A stretch of 64,000 bases of DNA from Pseudomonas sp. S30 (GCF_016518545.1 NZ_JACVTO010000006.1:124001-188000), one strand, 5' to 3'. Shown: positions 33,213-44,242, numbered from the stretch's first letter. Notes: a model not told the origin generated them from the letters alone. Translations and numbers: made by a program.

Positions 33213-34703
33213 ATGTTCGAATCCGCGCAGATCGGCCACAGCATCGACAAGCACACCTACGACGCCGAGGTGCCAGCTTTGCGCCAGGCCCTGCTGGAGG
33301 CGCAGTTCGAACTCAAGCAGCAGGCACGGCTGTCGGTCATCGTGCTGATCAACGGCATCGAGGGCGCCGGCAAGGGCGAAACCGTCAAGCTGCTCAACGA
33401 GTGGATGGATCCGCGCATGATCGAGGTTCGCACCTTCGACCAGCAGACCGACGAGGAACTGGCGCGCCCGCCGGCCTGGCGCTACTGGCGTGCCCTGCCG
33501 CCCAAAGGGCGCATGGGCGTGTTCTTCGGCAACTGGTACAGCCAGATGATCCAGGGCCGGGTGCATGGCCAGTTCAAGGATGCGGTACTGGACCAGGCCA
33601 TCAACGGCGCCGAGCGGCTGGAGCAGATGCTGTGCGACGAGGGCACGGTGATCATCAAGTTCTGGTTCCACCTGTCCAAGAAGCAGATGAAGGCGCGGCT
33701 CAAGACCCTGCGCGACGACCCGTTGCACAGCTGGCGCATCAGCCCCCTGGACTGGCAACAGTCGCACACCTACGACCGCTTCGTGCGCTTCGGCGAACGC
33801 GTGCTGCGCCGTACCAGCCGCGACTACGCGCCCTGGCACGTGATCGAAGGGGTCGATCCCAACTACCGTGCCCTGGCGGTCGGGCGCATCCTGCTGGAAA
33901 GCCTGCAGGCAGCGCTGGCCAATGCCAAGGACAAGCGCCAGGCCAACGTCGCGCCGCTGGGCCGCAGTATCGATGGCCTGAGCCTGCTCGGTGCGCTGGA
34001 CCTGACCCGGCGCCTGGACAAGCACGATTACCAGGAGCAACTGGTGGCCGAGCAGGCTCGCCTGGCCGGTCTGCTGCGCCACAAGCGCATGCGCGAACAC
34101 GCCCTGGTCGCGGTGTTCGAGGGTAATGACGCTGCGGGCAAGGGCGGCGCCATCCGCCGCGTGGCCGCCGCCCTGGACCCGCGCCAGTACCGCATCGTGC
34201 CGATTGCCGCGCCGACCGAGGAAGAACGTGCCCAGCCGTACCTCTGGCGTTTCTGGCGACATGTGCCGGCGCGCGGCAAGTTCACAGTCTTCGACCGTTC
34301 CTGGTATGGCCGTGTGCTGGTGGAGCGGGTCGAGGGGTTCTGTACCCCGGTCGACTGGATGCGCGCCTACGGCGAGATCAACGATTTCGAGGAGCAGTTG
34401 AGCAACGCCGGCGTGGTGGTGGTCAAGTTCTGGCTGGCGATCGATCAGCAGACCCAGCTGGAGCGCTTCGAGGAACGCGAGCAGATCCCGTTCAAGCGCT
34501 ACAAGATCACCGAAGAAGACTGGCGCAATCGCGACAAGTGGGATGTCTACGCCGAGGCGGTCGGCGACATGGTGGATCGCACCAGCACCGAGATCGCGCC
34601 CTGGACCCTGGTCGAATCCAATGACAAGCGCTGGGCCAGGGTGAAGGTGCTGCGTACGCTCAACGAGGCATTGGAAGCGGCCTTCGCCAAGCATAAGAAG
34701 TAG
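33213..34703 (+). CDS. pap: Polyphosphate:AMP phosphotransferase (two-domain PPK2)
   Basis: 496-residue protein with two tandem PPK2 domains. Walker A-like loops are at GIEGAGKGE near residue 49 and EGNDAAGKGG near 307, each followed by a xxDPR motif and a lid-like segment. Two-domain (class II) PPK2 proteins transfer phosphate from polyphosphate to AMP to give ADP. ATG at 33213 follows AAGGAG; the TTG 15 bp earlier is not used. It is divergent from mnmC. With adenylate kinase such an enzyme can regenerate ATP from polyphosphate. Confidence 0.92.
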   Translation: MFESAQIGHSIDKHTYDAEVPALRQALLEAQFELKQQARLSVIVLINGIEGAGKGETVKLLNEWMDPRMIEVRTFDQQTDEELARPPAWRYWRALPPKGRMGVFFGNWYSQMIQGRVHGQFKDAVLDQAINGAERLEQMLCDEGTVIIKFWFHLSKKQMKARLKTLRDDPLHSWRISPLDWQQSHTYDRFVRFGERVLRRTSRDYAPWHVIEGVDPNYRALAVGRILLESLQAALANAKDKRQANVAPLGRSIDGLSLLGALDLTRRLDKHDYQEQLVAEQARLAGLLRHKRMREHALVAVFEGNDAAGKGGAIRRVAAALDPRQYRIVPIAAPTEEERAQPYLWRFWRHVPARGKFTVFDRSWYGRVLVERVEGFCTPVDWMRAYGEINDFEEQLSNAGVVVVKFWLAIDQQTQLERFEEREQIPFKRYKITEEDWRNRDKWDVYAEAVGDMVDRTSTEIAPWTLVESNDKRWARVKVLRTLNEALEAAFAKHKK

Positions 34704-34761
34704 GCACAACTCATCCGCCTGAGGTGAGCGGCTACCTGCCGCCACCGATTCGAGGACTTCA

Positions 34762-35745
34762 ATGCACATCTCATCCGGACGCTGGGTGCGAGGCCTGGGC
34801 CTGGCCCTGCTGACCGCGTTCCTCTGGGGCATCCTGCCGATCAAACTCAAGCAGGTGCTGCAGGTCGTGGATCCCATCACAGTCACCTGGTATCGACTGC
34901 TGGTGTCCGGAGGGCTGCTGTTCGCCTGGCTGGCCGCCAACGCCCGGTTACCGTCGTTCCGCGGGCTGGGACGCAAGCGCCTAGGGCTGGTCGCGGTGGC
35001 CGTGTGCGGGCTGATGGGCAACTACGTGCTGTATCTGGTGGGGCTCAACCTGCTGAGCCCCGGCACCGCGCAACTGGTGGTGCAATTGGGTCCGGTGTTG
35101 CTGCTGGTGGCCAGCGTGTTCGTGTTCAAGGAGCGCTTCAGTCTCGGCCAGGGGCTGGGGCTGCTGGTGCTGCTGGCAGGGTTCGGGCTGTTCTTCAACG
35201 AGCGGCTCGCAGAGCTGCTGACCTCGCTCGGCGCCTACACCACCGGCGTACTGACGATTCTGCTGGCCACCAGCATCTGGGTGTTCTATGCCCTGAGCCA
35301 GAAGCAGTTGCTCACGGTGTGGCATTCACAGCAGGTGATGATGGTCATCTACCTGTGTTGCGCGGTCCTGCTCACACCCTGGGTGCACCCGCTGCAGGTC
35401 TTGCGGTTGACGCCGCTGCAAGGTTGGCTGCTGCTGGCCTGCTGCCTGAACACATTGGTCGCCTACGGGGCCTTCGCCGAGGCCCTGGCCCACTGGGAGG
35501 CGTCACGGGTGAGCGCCACCCTGGCACTCACGCCTCTGGTGACCTTCGTCGCGGTAGCCGCCGCCGCCTGGCTCTGGCCGGATTATGTGCATACCGAAGA
35601 CATCAACGCCCTGGGGTACGCCGGTGCGGTGACGGTAGTGCTCGGTTCCGCCCTGGTCGCGCTGGGACCGTCGTTGATGGCCAGTTGGAGAAAGCGGCGC
35701 GGCGCAGCAAGCCGCCCCACCCATGGACCCCGGCATTCGCCGTGA
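34762..35745 (+). CDS. EamA-family (DMT superfamily) transporter
   Basis: 327-residue inner-membrane protein with about ten helices arranged as two EamA repeats, for example LALLTAFLWGILPIKLKQV in the first and LLATSIWVFYALSQKQLLTVW starting the second. Family members export amino acids, purines or drugs. The cargo is not predictable. It lies 58 bp after pap and converges with fumC 18 bp away. Confidence 0.87.
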   Translation: MHISSGRWVRGLGLALLTAFLWGILPIKLKQVLQVVDPITVTWYRLLVSGGLLFAWLAANARLPSFRGLGRKRLGLVAVAVCGLMGNYVLYLVGLNLLSPGTAQLVVQLGPVLLLVASVFVFKERFSLGQGLGLLVLLAGFGLFFNERLAELLTSLGAYTTGVLTILLATSIWVFYALSQKQLLTVWHSQQVMMVIYLCCAVLLTPWVHPLQVLRLTPLQGWLLLACCLNTLVAYGAFAEALAHWEASRVSATLALTPLVTFVAVAAAAWLWPDYVHTEDINALGYAGAVTVVLGSALVALGPSLMASWRKRRGAASRPTHGPRHSP

Positions 35746-35763
35746 TCCACAGGGGGCGGCCGA

Positions 35764-37158
<1,395 letters not shown>

Positions 37159-37313
37159 GCTGCGATCACTCCTTTGTAGAACGACATCGCAGTTTAGGTC
37201 CTGATTCGTCCGAGCGGTTCAATCGCTCGTCCTGCCACTTGAGCGCAGCGCCCCTGCGGCGCAGAATGCTCGACTCCGAGGTGTTCGCCTCACCCTCTCA
37301 TGAAGGAATTGCA

Positions 37314-37838
37314 ATGACCCGTCTTCGTGTCCTCTTTGCCGCCGTCGCCCTGGCCTGTGCCAGCGGCCAGGTCCTCGCCGCCACCCCAAGCCACAACGCC
37401 GCCGCCGAGAAGTTCCTGACCCTGGCCAATGCCGACAAGCTGGGCACCCCGGTGTACATGCAAGTGCAGCAGATGTTCGCCCAGCGCTTCGCTCAGACCA
37501 AGGCGCCAGAGTCCAAGAAGCAGGTACTGGCCAGCTACCAGGCCAAGGCCAACGCCGCGCTGGACAGCGCCATTGGCTGGAAGAAGCTCAAGCCGCAGAT
37601 GGTCAACCTGTACACCACCACCTTCTCCGAGCAGGAGCTCAAGGACCTGGTCAAGTTCTACGAGTCGCCGTTGGGCAAGAAAGTCCTGCAGGAAATGCCC
37701 AAGGTCACCCAGCAGTCGGCCCAGCTGACTCAGCAGAGCCTCGAGCCTGCGGTGCCTGTGGTCAACAAGCTGCTCGAAGACATGACCAAGGAACTGGACC
37801 CGAACGCCGGCAAGGCCGCCGCGCCGGCCAAGAAGTGA
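37314..37838 (+). CDS. DUF2059 secreted protein
   Basis: 174-residue protein with a signal peptide (residues 1-22, cleavage after VLA) followed by a helical DUF2059 domain marked by YTTTFSEQELKDLVKFYESPLGKKVLQEMP. It ends in a Lys/Ala/Pro-rich tail. The domain is common in Gram-negative periplasmic proteins of unknown function. ATG at 37314 follows GGAA. The bolA-family gene starts 10 bp after it, so they are likely cotranscribed. Confidence 0.85.
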   Translation: MTRLRVLFAAVALACASGQVLAATPSHNAAAEKFLTLANADKLGTPVYMQVQQMFAQRFAQTKAPESKKQVLASYQAKANAALDSAIGWKKLKPQMVNLYTTTFSEQELKDLVKFYESPLGKKVLQEMPKVTQQSAQLTQQSLEPAVPVVNKLLEDMTKELDPNAGKAAAPAKK

Positions 37839-37848
37839 GCCAGGCACG

Positions 37849-38145
37849 ATGAGCATGCAGCAGCGCATCGAGCGGCAGCTGGCAGGGCTGGGCGACCAGC
37901 ACCTGCAGGTGCTCGACGAGAGCCACATGCACAGCCGTGGCCAGCAGACGCACTACAAGGCGGTGCTGGTCAGCGAGCAGTTCTCTGGCCTGAACAGCGT
38001 CAAGCGTCACCAGAAGGTCTACGCTACCATGGGTGAACTGATGGGCGAGATTCACGCCCTGGCCATCCACACCTACACGCCCGAGGAATGGGCGCAGGTG
38101 GGCGCCGCGCCGGCCTCGCCGGTGTGTGCCGGCGGCGGGCACTGA
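37849..38145 (+). CDS. BolA family protein
   Basis: 98-residue BolA-fold protein. The core SMQQRIERQL...HYKAVLVSEQFSGLNSVKRHQKVYATMGELM...IHALAIHTYTPEEW is that of BolA proper, with the conserved His in the H(Q)KVY region. BolA proteins pair with monothiol glutaredoxins in iron-sulfur handling and can act on transcription. The C-terminal tail ends in VCAGGGH. It is followed by an intrinsic terminator. Confidence 0.9.
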   Translation: MSMQQRIERQLAGLGDQHLQVLDESHMHSRGQQTHYKAVLVSEQFSGLNSVKRHQKVYATMGELMGEIHALAIHTYTPEEWAQVGAAPASPVCAGGGH

Positions 38146-38170
38146 AACTCGCCTGCCATTCTGGTAGAAT
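38142..38170 (+). promoter_or_regulatory. Sigma-70-like promoter upstream of trhO
   Basis: CTGAAA (38142-38147) and TAGAAT (38165-38170) are 17 bp apart. The predicted start at about 38177 would place the intrinsic terminator at 38181-38212 immediately downstream, so leader termination or attenuation is possible. Confidence 0.4.
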
Positions 38171-38180
38171 CCGCGTCATC

Positions 38181-38212
38181 CGGGGGCCGCTTTTGCGGCC
38201 CCCAGCTTTTTG
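38181..38212 (+). terminator. Intrinsic terminator between bolA and trhO
   Basis: GGGGGCCGC (38182-38190) pairs with GCGGCCCCC (38195-38203) around TTTT, followed by AGCTTTTT. It ends the DUF2059-bolA transcript about 50 bp before trhO. Confidence 0.85.
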
Positions 38213-38262
38213 TCAAACCCGGTCCGCCCCTTACGAGGGCGACCACCAGGAGAAATCGATCC

Positions 38263-39195
38263 ATGTCTGAACCCATCGTCGTGGCGGCGCTGTACAAGTT
38301 CGTCTCCCTGCCGGACTACCTCGAACTGCGTGAGCCGCTGTTGCAGACCATGCTCGACAACGGCGTCAAAGGCACCTTGCTGCTGGCCCAGGAGGGTATC
38401 AACGGCACCGTCTCGGCCACCCGCGAAGGTATCGATGGCTTGCTGGCCTGGCTGCGCAACGATGCACGCCTGGCCGACGTCGATCACAAGGAGTCGTACT
38501 GCGACGAGCAGCCGTTCTACCGCACCAAGGTCAAGCTCAAGAAAGAGATCGTCACCCTCGGCGTGCCGGGTGTCGATCCCAACCAGCGGGTGGGCACCTA
38601 CGTCGAAGCCAAGGACTGGAACGCGCTGATCAGCGACCCTGAAGTACTGTTGATCGACACGCGCAACGATTACGAAGTGGCCATCGGCACCTTCAAGGGC
38701 GCCGTCGACCCGAAGACCGAGGCCTTCCGCGAGTTTCCCGCGTACGTGAAAGCCAACTTCGATCCCGGCAAGCACAAGAAAGTGGCGATGTTCTGCACGG
38801 GTGGCATCCGCTGCGAGAAGGCGTCCAGCTACATGCTCGGCGAGGGTTTCGAGGAGGTCTATCATCTCAAAGGCGGCATCCTCAAGTATTTCGAGGAAGT
38901 GCCACAGGAGCAGAGCCTCTGGGATGGCGACTGTTTCGTGTTCGACAATCGGGTCACCGTGCGCCACGACCTGTCCGAGGGCGAGTATGACCAATGCCAT
39001 GCCTGCCGCCATCCCATCGATGCCAAGGACCGCGAGTCCGAGCACTATTCGCCCGGTGTCAGCTGCCCGCATTGCTGGAACACCCTGAGCGAGAAGACCC
39101 GGCGCAGTGCCATGGATCGCCAGAAGCAGATCGAGCTGGCCAAGGCACGCAACCTGCCGCACCCGATCGGTCACAACTACAAAGCCGAGGCCTGA
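38263..39195 (+). CDS. trhO: tRNA uridine(34) hydroxylase TrhO (rhodanese family, YceA)
   Basis: 310-residue enzyme that makes 5-hydroxyuridine at position 34 of tRNAs. N-terminal acylphosphatase-like region ([14 protein letters not shown]), central rhodanese domain (about 125-220) with catalytic Cys in [13 protein letters not shown], and a C-terminal region with four Cys in CHACRHP and CPHCWN, as usual for YceA. ATG at 38263 after AGGAG. It is followed 3 bp later by a DsbA-like gene and then an ABC exporter in the same direction. Confidence 0.93.
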   Translation: MSEPIVVAALYKFVSLPDYLELREPLLQTMLDNGVKGTLLLAQEGINGTVSATREGIDGLLAWLRNDARLADVDHKESYCDEQPFYRTKVKLKKEIVTLGVPGVDPNQRVGTYVEAKDWNALISDPEVLLIDTRNDYEVAIGTFKGAVDPKTEAFREFPAYVKANFDPGKHKKVAMFCTGGIRCEKASSYMLGEGFEEVYHLKGGILKYFEEVPQEQSLWDGDCFVFDNRVTVRHDLSEGEYDQCHACRHPIDAKDRESEHYSPGVSCPHCWNTLSEKTRRSAMDRQKQIELAKARNLPHPIGHNYKAEA

Positions 39196-39198
39196 GGC

Positions 39199-39831
39199 AT
39201 GAGTGCTCGCCTGCTCTACGTGATGGACCCGATGTGTTCCTGGTGCTGGGGGTTCGCACCCGTGGCTGCGGCGCTGATCGCCCAGGCTGGCGAGGCCGGA
39301 GTCGCCACGCAATTGGTACTCGGCGGGCTGCGCAGCGGTAGCAGCGCGCTGGACGCCTCGACGCGCAAGTACATACTCGAGCATTGGCAGGCGGTGGCTC
39401 AAAGCACCGGCCAGGCCTTTCGCTTCGAGGGTGCGCTGCCCGACGGCTTCGTCTACGACACCGAGCCCGCCTGCCGCGCATTGGTCGCTGCGCGCAACCT
39501 CGACGAGCCACGAAGCTGGGCACTGCTCGCATCGATCCAGAGCGCGTTCTACGAGCAGGGCGTGGACATCACCCGGGCGCCCCGACTGGTGGAGCTGGCC
39601 GGTCAGGTCGGCTTCCAGCGCGAGGCCTTCGCGGCGGCCTTCTCCAGCGCCGATACCCATACGCGCACGGCGGCGGATTTCACCTGGGTACAGGATCTGG
39701 GTATCGCCGGTTTCCCGACCCTGCTGGCCGAACGCAACGGCCAGCTGGCGCTGCTGACCAACGGCTATCAGCCCCTCGAAACGCTGCAGCCGTTGCTCGC
39801 CCGCTGGCTGCAGCAGGCCGCCTGTGCTTGA
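39199..39831 (+). CDS. DsbA-family thioredoxin-fold protein
   Basis: 210-residue protein with a CSWC active site at residues 13-16 (MDPMCSWCWGF) and no signal peptide, so it is cytoplasmic. The fold has the DsbA helical insertion, and the cis-Pro loop is seen in IAGFPTLLAERNG. It belongs with FrnE-like or Com1-like DsbA proteins. It lies 3 bp after trhO and overlaps the start of the ABC exporter by 8 nt, so all three are probably one operon. Substrates unknown. Confidence 0.85.
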   Translation: MSARLLYVMDPMCSWCWGFAPVAAALIAQAGEAGVATQLVLGGLRSGSSALDASTRKYILEHWQAVAQSTGQAFRFEGALPDGFVYDTEPACRALVAARNLDEPRSWALLASIQSAFYEQGVDITRAPRLVELAGQVGFQREAFAAAFSSADTHTRTAADFTWVQDLGIAGFPTLLAERNGQLALLTNGYQPLETLQPLLARWLQQAACA

Positions 39832-41656
39832 TCTGCCAGGCTCGTGCGACCCTGCGTCCAGTACGCCGGTGCCAACGCCCGAACGCCTGAGCTGGGCCCA
39901 TGTCCGCCGCCTGGCCCTGCAGCATCGCAAGGCGCTGTGGACGGCCAATCTGGTGGCGGTGCTCGCCGCGTGCTGCAGTGTGCCGATCCCCTTGCTGCTG
40001 CCGCTGCTGGTCGATGAGGTCTTGCTCGGCCATGGCGATGCGGCCCTCAGGTGGATGAACCAGCTGCTGCCCAGCCAGTGGCAGTCCGCGCCCGGCTACA
40101 TCGGCCTGATGTTGCTGGCGACCTTCAGCCTGCGCCTCGCGTCGCTGGCGCTCGGAGTGATCCAGGCTCGTCAGTTCGCCACCCTGGCCAAAGACATCGT
40201 CTATCGCCTGCGCATTCGCTTGATCGAGCGGCTCAAGCGTATTTCCCTCAAGGAATACGAAAGCCTGGGCAGTGGCACGGTGACCACGCACCTGGTCACG
40301 GACCTGGACACCCTGGACAAGTTCGTCGGCGAGACCCTCAGCCGTTTTCTGGTCGCCATGCTCACCCTCGCGGGCACTTCGGCGATCCTGTTGTGGATGC
40401 ACTGGAAGCTGGCGCTGCTGATCCTGCTGTTCAATCCGCTGGTGATCTACTTCACCGTGCAATTGGGCAAGCGGGTCAAGCACTTGAAGAAGCTGGAGAA
40501 CGACAGCACCGGGCGTTTCACTCAGGCGTTGAGCGAGACCCTGGACGCCATTCAGGAAATCCGCGCCAGCAACCGCCAGGGCTATTTCCTCGGCCGCCTC
40601 GGTCTGCGCGCTCGCGAAGTGCGGGACTATGCCGTGGCCTCGCAGTGGAAGAGCGACGCCAGCGGCCGGGCCAGTGGCCTGCTGTTCCAGTTCGGCATCG
40701 ATATCTTCCGTGCCGCCGCGATGCTCACCGTGCTGTTTTCCGACCTGTCGATCGGCCAGATGCTGGCGGTGTTCAGCTACCTGTGGTTCATGATCGGGCC
40801 GGTCGAGCAGCTGCTCAACCTGCAATACGCCTATTACGCCGCAGGGGGTGCCCTGAGTCGCCTCAATGAGCTGCTGTCGCGCGAGGACGAACCTTTCTAC
40901 CCCAGTACCTGCAATCCGTTCGACGGCCAGCGAACGGTCGGCATCGAGGTGCGCAACCTGCGCTTCGCCTATGCCGATGAGCCGGTGCTCGAACACCTGA
41001 ACCTGAGTATCGCACCGGGAGAAAAGGTCGCCATAGTCGGGGCCAGTGGCGGCGGCAAGAGTACCTTGGTGCAGTTGTTGCTGGGACTCTACAGCGCCCA
41101 GGCCGGTACCGTCCGCTACGGTGGGGCGAGCCTGCAGGACATCGGCCTCGAGACGGTGCGCGAGCACGTCGCCGTGGTGTTGCAGCACCCGGCGCTGTTC
41201 AACGACAGCATTCGCGCCAACCTGAGCATGGGACGCGAATGCAGCGACCAGGCCTGTTGGCAGGCGCTGCGCATCGCCCAGCTCGATGCCACCATCCAGG
41301 CCCTGCCCCAGGGGCTGGACGCGGTAGTCGGTCGCTCGGGCGTGCGCCTGTCCGGCGGCCAGCGCCAGCGTCTGGCGATCGCGCGAATGGTATTGGCCGA
41401 GCCTAAGGTGGTCATCCTCGACGAAGCCACCTCGGCGCTGGACGCTGCCACCGAATACAACCTGCACCAGGCCCTGGCGCGCTTCCTCAGCGGTCGCACG
41501 ACAGTGATCATTGCCCACCGCCTTTCAGCGGTGAAACAGGCCGATCGTGTGCTGGTGTTCGATGGCGGTCACGTGGCAGAGGAGGGCGATCACCAGCAAT
41601 TGATTGCCGAGGGCGGGCTGTACGCCAAGCTCTACGGTCACCTGCAGCAGACCTGA
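39824..41656 (+). CDS. ABC exporter, fused permease/ATPase (MsbA/LapB-like class)
   Basis: 610-residue half-transporter. Six membrane helices (about 35-330) are followed by a nucleotide-binding domain with Walker A GASGGGKST, signature LSGGQRQRLAIARMV, Walker B VVILDEATSALD and the H-loop in IIAHRLS. GTG at 39824 overlaps the DsbA-like gene by 8 nt; the first clear membrane helix follows KALWTANLVAVLAACC. It probably homodimerises to export a lipid, peptide or drug. No cargo gene is beside it. Not MsbA itself, judging from context. Confidence 0.87.
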   Translation: MLDLPGSCDPASSTPVPTPERLSWAHVRRLALQHRKALWTANLVAVLAACCSVPIPLLLPLLVDEVLLGHGDAALRWMNQLLPSQWQSAPGYIGLMLLATFSLRLASLALGVIQARQFATLAKDIVYRLRIRLIERLKRISLKEYESLGSGTVTTHLVTDLDTLDKFVGETLSRFLVAMLTLAGTSAILLWMHWKLALLILLFNPLVIYFTVQLGKRVKHLKKLENDSTGRFTQALSETLDAIQEIRASNRQGYFLGRLGLRAREVRDYAVASQWKSDASGRASGLLFQFGIDIFRAAAMLTVLFSDLSIGQMLAVFSYLWFMIGPVEQLLNLQYAYYAAGGALSRLNELLSREDEPFYPSTCNPFDGQRTVGIEVRNLRFAYADEPVLEHLNLSIAPGEKVAIVGASGGGKSTLVQLLLGLYSAQAGTVRYGGASLQDIGLETVREHVAVVLQHPALFNDSIRANLSMGRECSDQACWQALRIAQLDATIQALPQGLDAVVGRSGVRLSGGQRQRLAIARMVLAEPKVVILDEATSALDAATEYNLHQALARFLSGRTTVIIAHRLSAVKQADRVLVFDGGHVAEEGDHQQLIAEGGLYAKLYGHLQQT

Positions 41657-41785
41657 AGCCAGCGCCGATCGAACGAGCCTCGCAACCGGGTTGTCCTACG
41701 TCTTGTGTGGCTGTTAGCTGGCCAATGGCCTACGCTGTGCTGGTCTGGGGCTATTAGCGCCATCTTCGCGGTGGACAGGGACGAC

Positions 41786-44242
41786 ATGAAGGGAAATCGG
41801 ACGCTCCAAGCGCCAAGGTTGCTGGGAATCATCTGGCCCTTCGTCGCAGTAGTGGTTTTCCAGGTACTGCTGGGCAGCCTCAGCTTGTATTCGCTTTCGG
41901 CCATGCGCGCCTATGTGGCCGGCGAAAGTCTCTGGTCCAAAGCGCAGAAGGACGCCATCTACTTTCTCAGCCTGTACGCCCAGACCCAAGACGAGCAGGT
42001 CTTTCAGCGTTATCACCAAGCCATTGCCATTCCACTGGGCGACCGTCAGTTGCGGGTGGCGCTCGACCAGCGCACTCCCGATCTCGAAGCGGCGCGGGCC
42101 GGCATTCTGCAGGGTGGCAATCACCCGGACGACGTCAACCGGATCATCTGGTTCTACCGCAATTTCCGCCACATCAGCTACATGGAACGCGCCATCGACT
42201 ACTGGAACACCGGCGACGATTACCTGCGCCAGCTGGATGTGGTCGCGCGGGAAATGCATGCCGGCTTCACCCGCGGCACGGCCAGTGATCGTGATGTGAA
42301 CAGGTGGAAGAGTCGTATCGTGGCCATCAACGAGAGCGTGACCCCGGCGGCCAAGGCGTTCAGCAACGCCCTGGGCGAAGGGTCGCGGATGCTGTTGCGA
42401 GTGCTGATGTTCACCAACCTGCTGACTGCCCTGTTTCTCATCACCCTGGCGTGGCGTCGCTCGGCTCGCCTGCTGTCCCAGCGCCAAGCCTTCGCCAGTG
42501 CCCTGCAGATCGAGCGAGAGCGGGCGCAGACCACCCTGGAGTCGATCGGCGATGCCGTGATCACCACCGATGTGGAGGGCTGCATTCAGTACATGAACCC
42601 CGCCGCCGAACAGCTGACCCACTGGCAGGCCAGTCAAGCCCAGGGGTTGCCGTTGGCGTCGCTGTTCAGCCTGCTCGACGAGCGTTCCGAGCAGGACAGC
42701 ATGACCCTGGTCGAGCAAGTGCTCAGCGGCAGCCTCAAAGGCGGTGCCGAGCACGCCCGGCTGATCCAGCGCCTGGACGGCAGTACGGTCTCGGTGAACT
42801 TGGTGGGTTCGCCGATTCACACCGATGGCCAGGTCAGCGGCATCGTGCTCGCCTTGCACGACATGACCCAGGAGCGTCAGTACATCGCCAACCTGTCCTG
42901 GCAGGCGACCCATGACGCGCTGACCGGGCTGGCCAACCGTCGCGAGTTCGAGTATCGCCTGGAGCAGGCCTTGAATGCCCTGGCCCGGCAGCCGGGACGG
43001 CACTCGCTGATGTTCCTCGACCTGGATCAGTTCAAGCTGGTCAACGATACCTGCGGACACGCGGCCGGCGACGAGTTGCTGCGGCACATCTGCGCAGTGC
43101 TCCAGGGTGGGTTGCGCGAAGGCGACACCCTCGCGCGGCTGGGAGGGGACGAATTCGGTGTGTTGCTGCAAAACTGCCGCCCCGAGCAAGCCGAGCGCAT
43201 TGCCGAGCAGCTGCGCCAGACCGTCCAGAGCCTGCACTTCGTGTGGAAGGAGCGGCCATTCGTCACCACCGTCAGCATCGGCCTGGTGCACTTGGGGCAG
43301 TTACCCGGCACGCTCGAGGCGTCGTTGCGGGCTGCTGACATGGCCTGCTACATGGCCAAGGAAAAGGGCCGCAACCGCGTGCAGGTCTATCATGCCGACG
43401 ACAGCGAGCTGTCCTTGCGCTTCGGCGAGATGGCCTGGATTCAGCGTCTGCACGTGGCATTGGAGGAAAATCGCTTCTGCCTGTACGCGCAGCAGATCGT
43501 TCCACTCAAGAGCGAGGGCGGCGAGGGCCACCTGGAGATCCTGTTGCGCCTGCACGACGAGAGCGGTCGCACCATCCTCCCGGACAGCTTCATCCCGGCG
43601 GCCGAGCGGTATGGGCTGATGCCTGCGCTTGATCGCTGGGTGGTGCGCAATGTCTTCCAGGTGATTCGCCAGGCACTGGACGCCAATGGCGAGCGGCCTG
43701 TGGCAATGTGCGCCATCAACCTGTCGGGCATCAGCCTGGGCGACGACAAGTTTCTAGAGTGCCTGCAACGGCTGTTCGACGAGTTTCGCATCCCGCCGCG
43801 GATGATTTGTTTCGAAATAACGGAGACTAGCGCTATAGCCAATCTGGGGAGCGCTATTCGCTTCATCAATGAATTGAAAGGCTTGGGTTGCAAGTTCTCC
43901 CTGGACGATTTCTGCGCCGGGATGTCGTCATTCGCCTATTTGAAACATTTGCCGGTAGACTTCCTCAAGATCGACGGAAGTTTCGTCAAAGACATGCTGG
44001 ACGACCCGATAAACCGGGCGATGGTCGAGGTCATCAATCACATCGGCCACGTGATGGGCAAACGGACCATCGCCGAATTCGTCGAGACGCCCCAGATCGA
44101 ACAGGCGCTGCAGGAGATCGGTGTGGACTATGCACAGGGCTACCTGATCGAGCGGCCCCAGGTGTTCACCGGCAGTTGCCTGCAGCGGCAAAGGATTGCA
44201 GCCAGGCCAACCTTGCAGCGCGCGCCAGGCGCTTTGCGTTGA
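41786..44242 (+). CDS. Membrane GGDEF-EAL protein with PAS domain
   Basis: 818-residue cyclic-di-GMP enzyme. Start ATG at 41786 behind AGGGA. Helix 1 (about 12-38) and helix 2 (about 212-235) bracket a periplasmic sensor, followed by a PAS domain (about 255-375, with GDAVITTDVEGCIQYMNPAAEQLT), GGDEF domain and EAL domain. GGDEF is intact at 453-457 with an RxxD I-site five residues before. The EAL motif reads EIL (584-586), but other PDE residues (NLSG, FEITET, LDDF, KIDG, QGYL) remain. It may be bifunctional. Upstream 129 bp carry no clear promoter. Confidence 0.92.
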   Translation: MKGNRTLQAPRLLGIIWPFVAVVVFQVLLGSLSLYSLSAMRAYVAGESLWSKAQKDAIYFLSLYAQTQDEQVFQRYHQAIAIPLGDRQLRVALDQRTPDLEAARAGILQGGNHPDDVNRIIWFYRNFRHISYMERAIDYWNTGDDYLRQLDVVAREMHAGFTRGTASDRDVNRWKSRIVAINESVTPAAKAFSNALGEGSRMLLRVLMFTNLLTALFLITLAWRRSARLLSQRQAFASALQIERERAQTTLESIGDAVITTDVEGCIQYMNPAAEQLTHWQASQAQGLPLASLFSLLDERSEQDSMTLVEQVLSGSLKGGAEHARLIQRLDGSTVSVNLVGSPIHTDGQVSGIVLALHDMTQERQYIANLSWQATHDALTGLANRREFEYRLEQALNALARQPGRHSLMFLDLDQFKLVNDTCGHAAGDELLRHICAVLQGGLREGDTLARLGGDEFGVLLQNCRPEQAERIAEQLRQTVQSLHFVWKERPFVTTVSIGLVHLGQLPGTLEASLRAADMACYMAKEKGRNRVQVYHADDSELSLRFGEMAWIQRLHVALEENRFCLYAQQIVPLKSEGGEGHLEILLRLHDESGRTILPDSFIPAAERYGLMPALDRWVVRNVFQVIRQALDANGERPVAMCAINLSGISLGDDKFLECLQRLFDEFRIPPRMICFEITETSAIANLGSAIRFINELKGLGCKFSLDDFCAGMSSFAYLKHLPVDFLKIDGSFVKDMLDDPINRAMVEVINHIGHVMGKRTIAEFVETPQIEQALQEIGVDYAQGYLIERPQVFTGSCLQRQRIAARPTLQRAPGALR

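Noticed and set aside
33087..35021. A long N-terminal extension of the mnmC reading frame
   Set aside because: The added stretch is antisense to pap and the EamA gene; MnmC proteins begin near the ATG at 33086.
38176..39948. A 590-codon minus-strand open frame across trhO and the DsbA-like gene
   Set aside because: It spans two confidently identified plus-strand genes and their short gap, and shows no domain.
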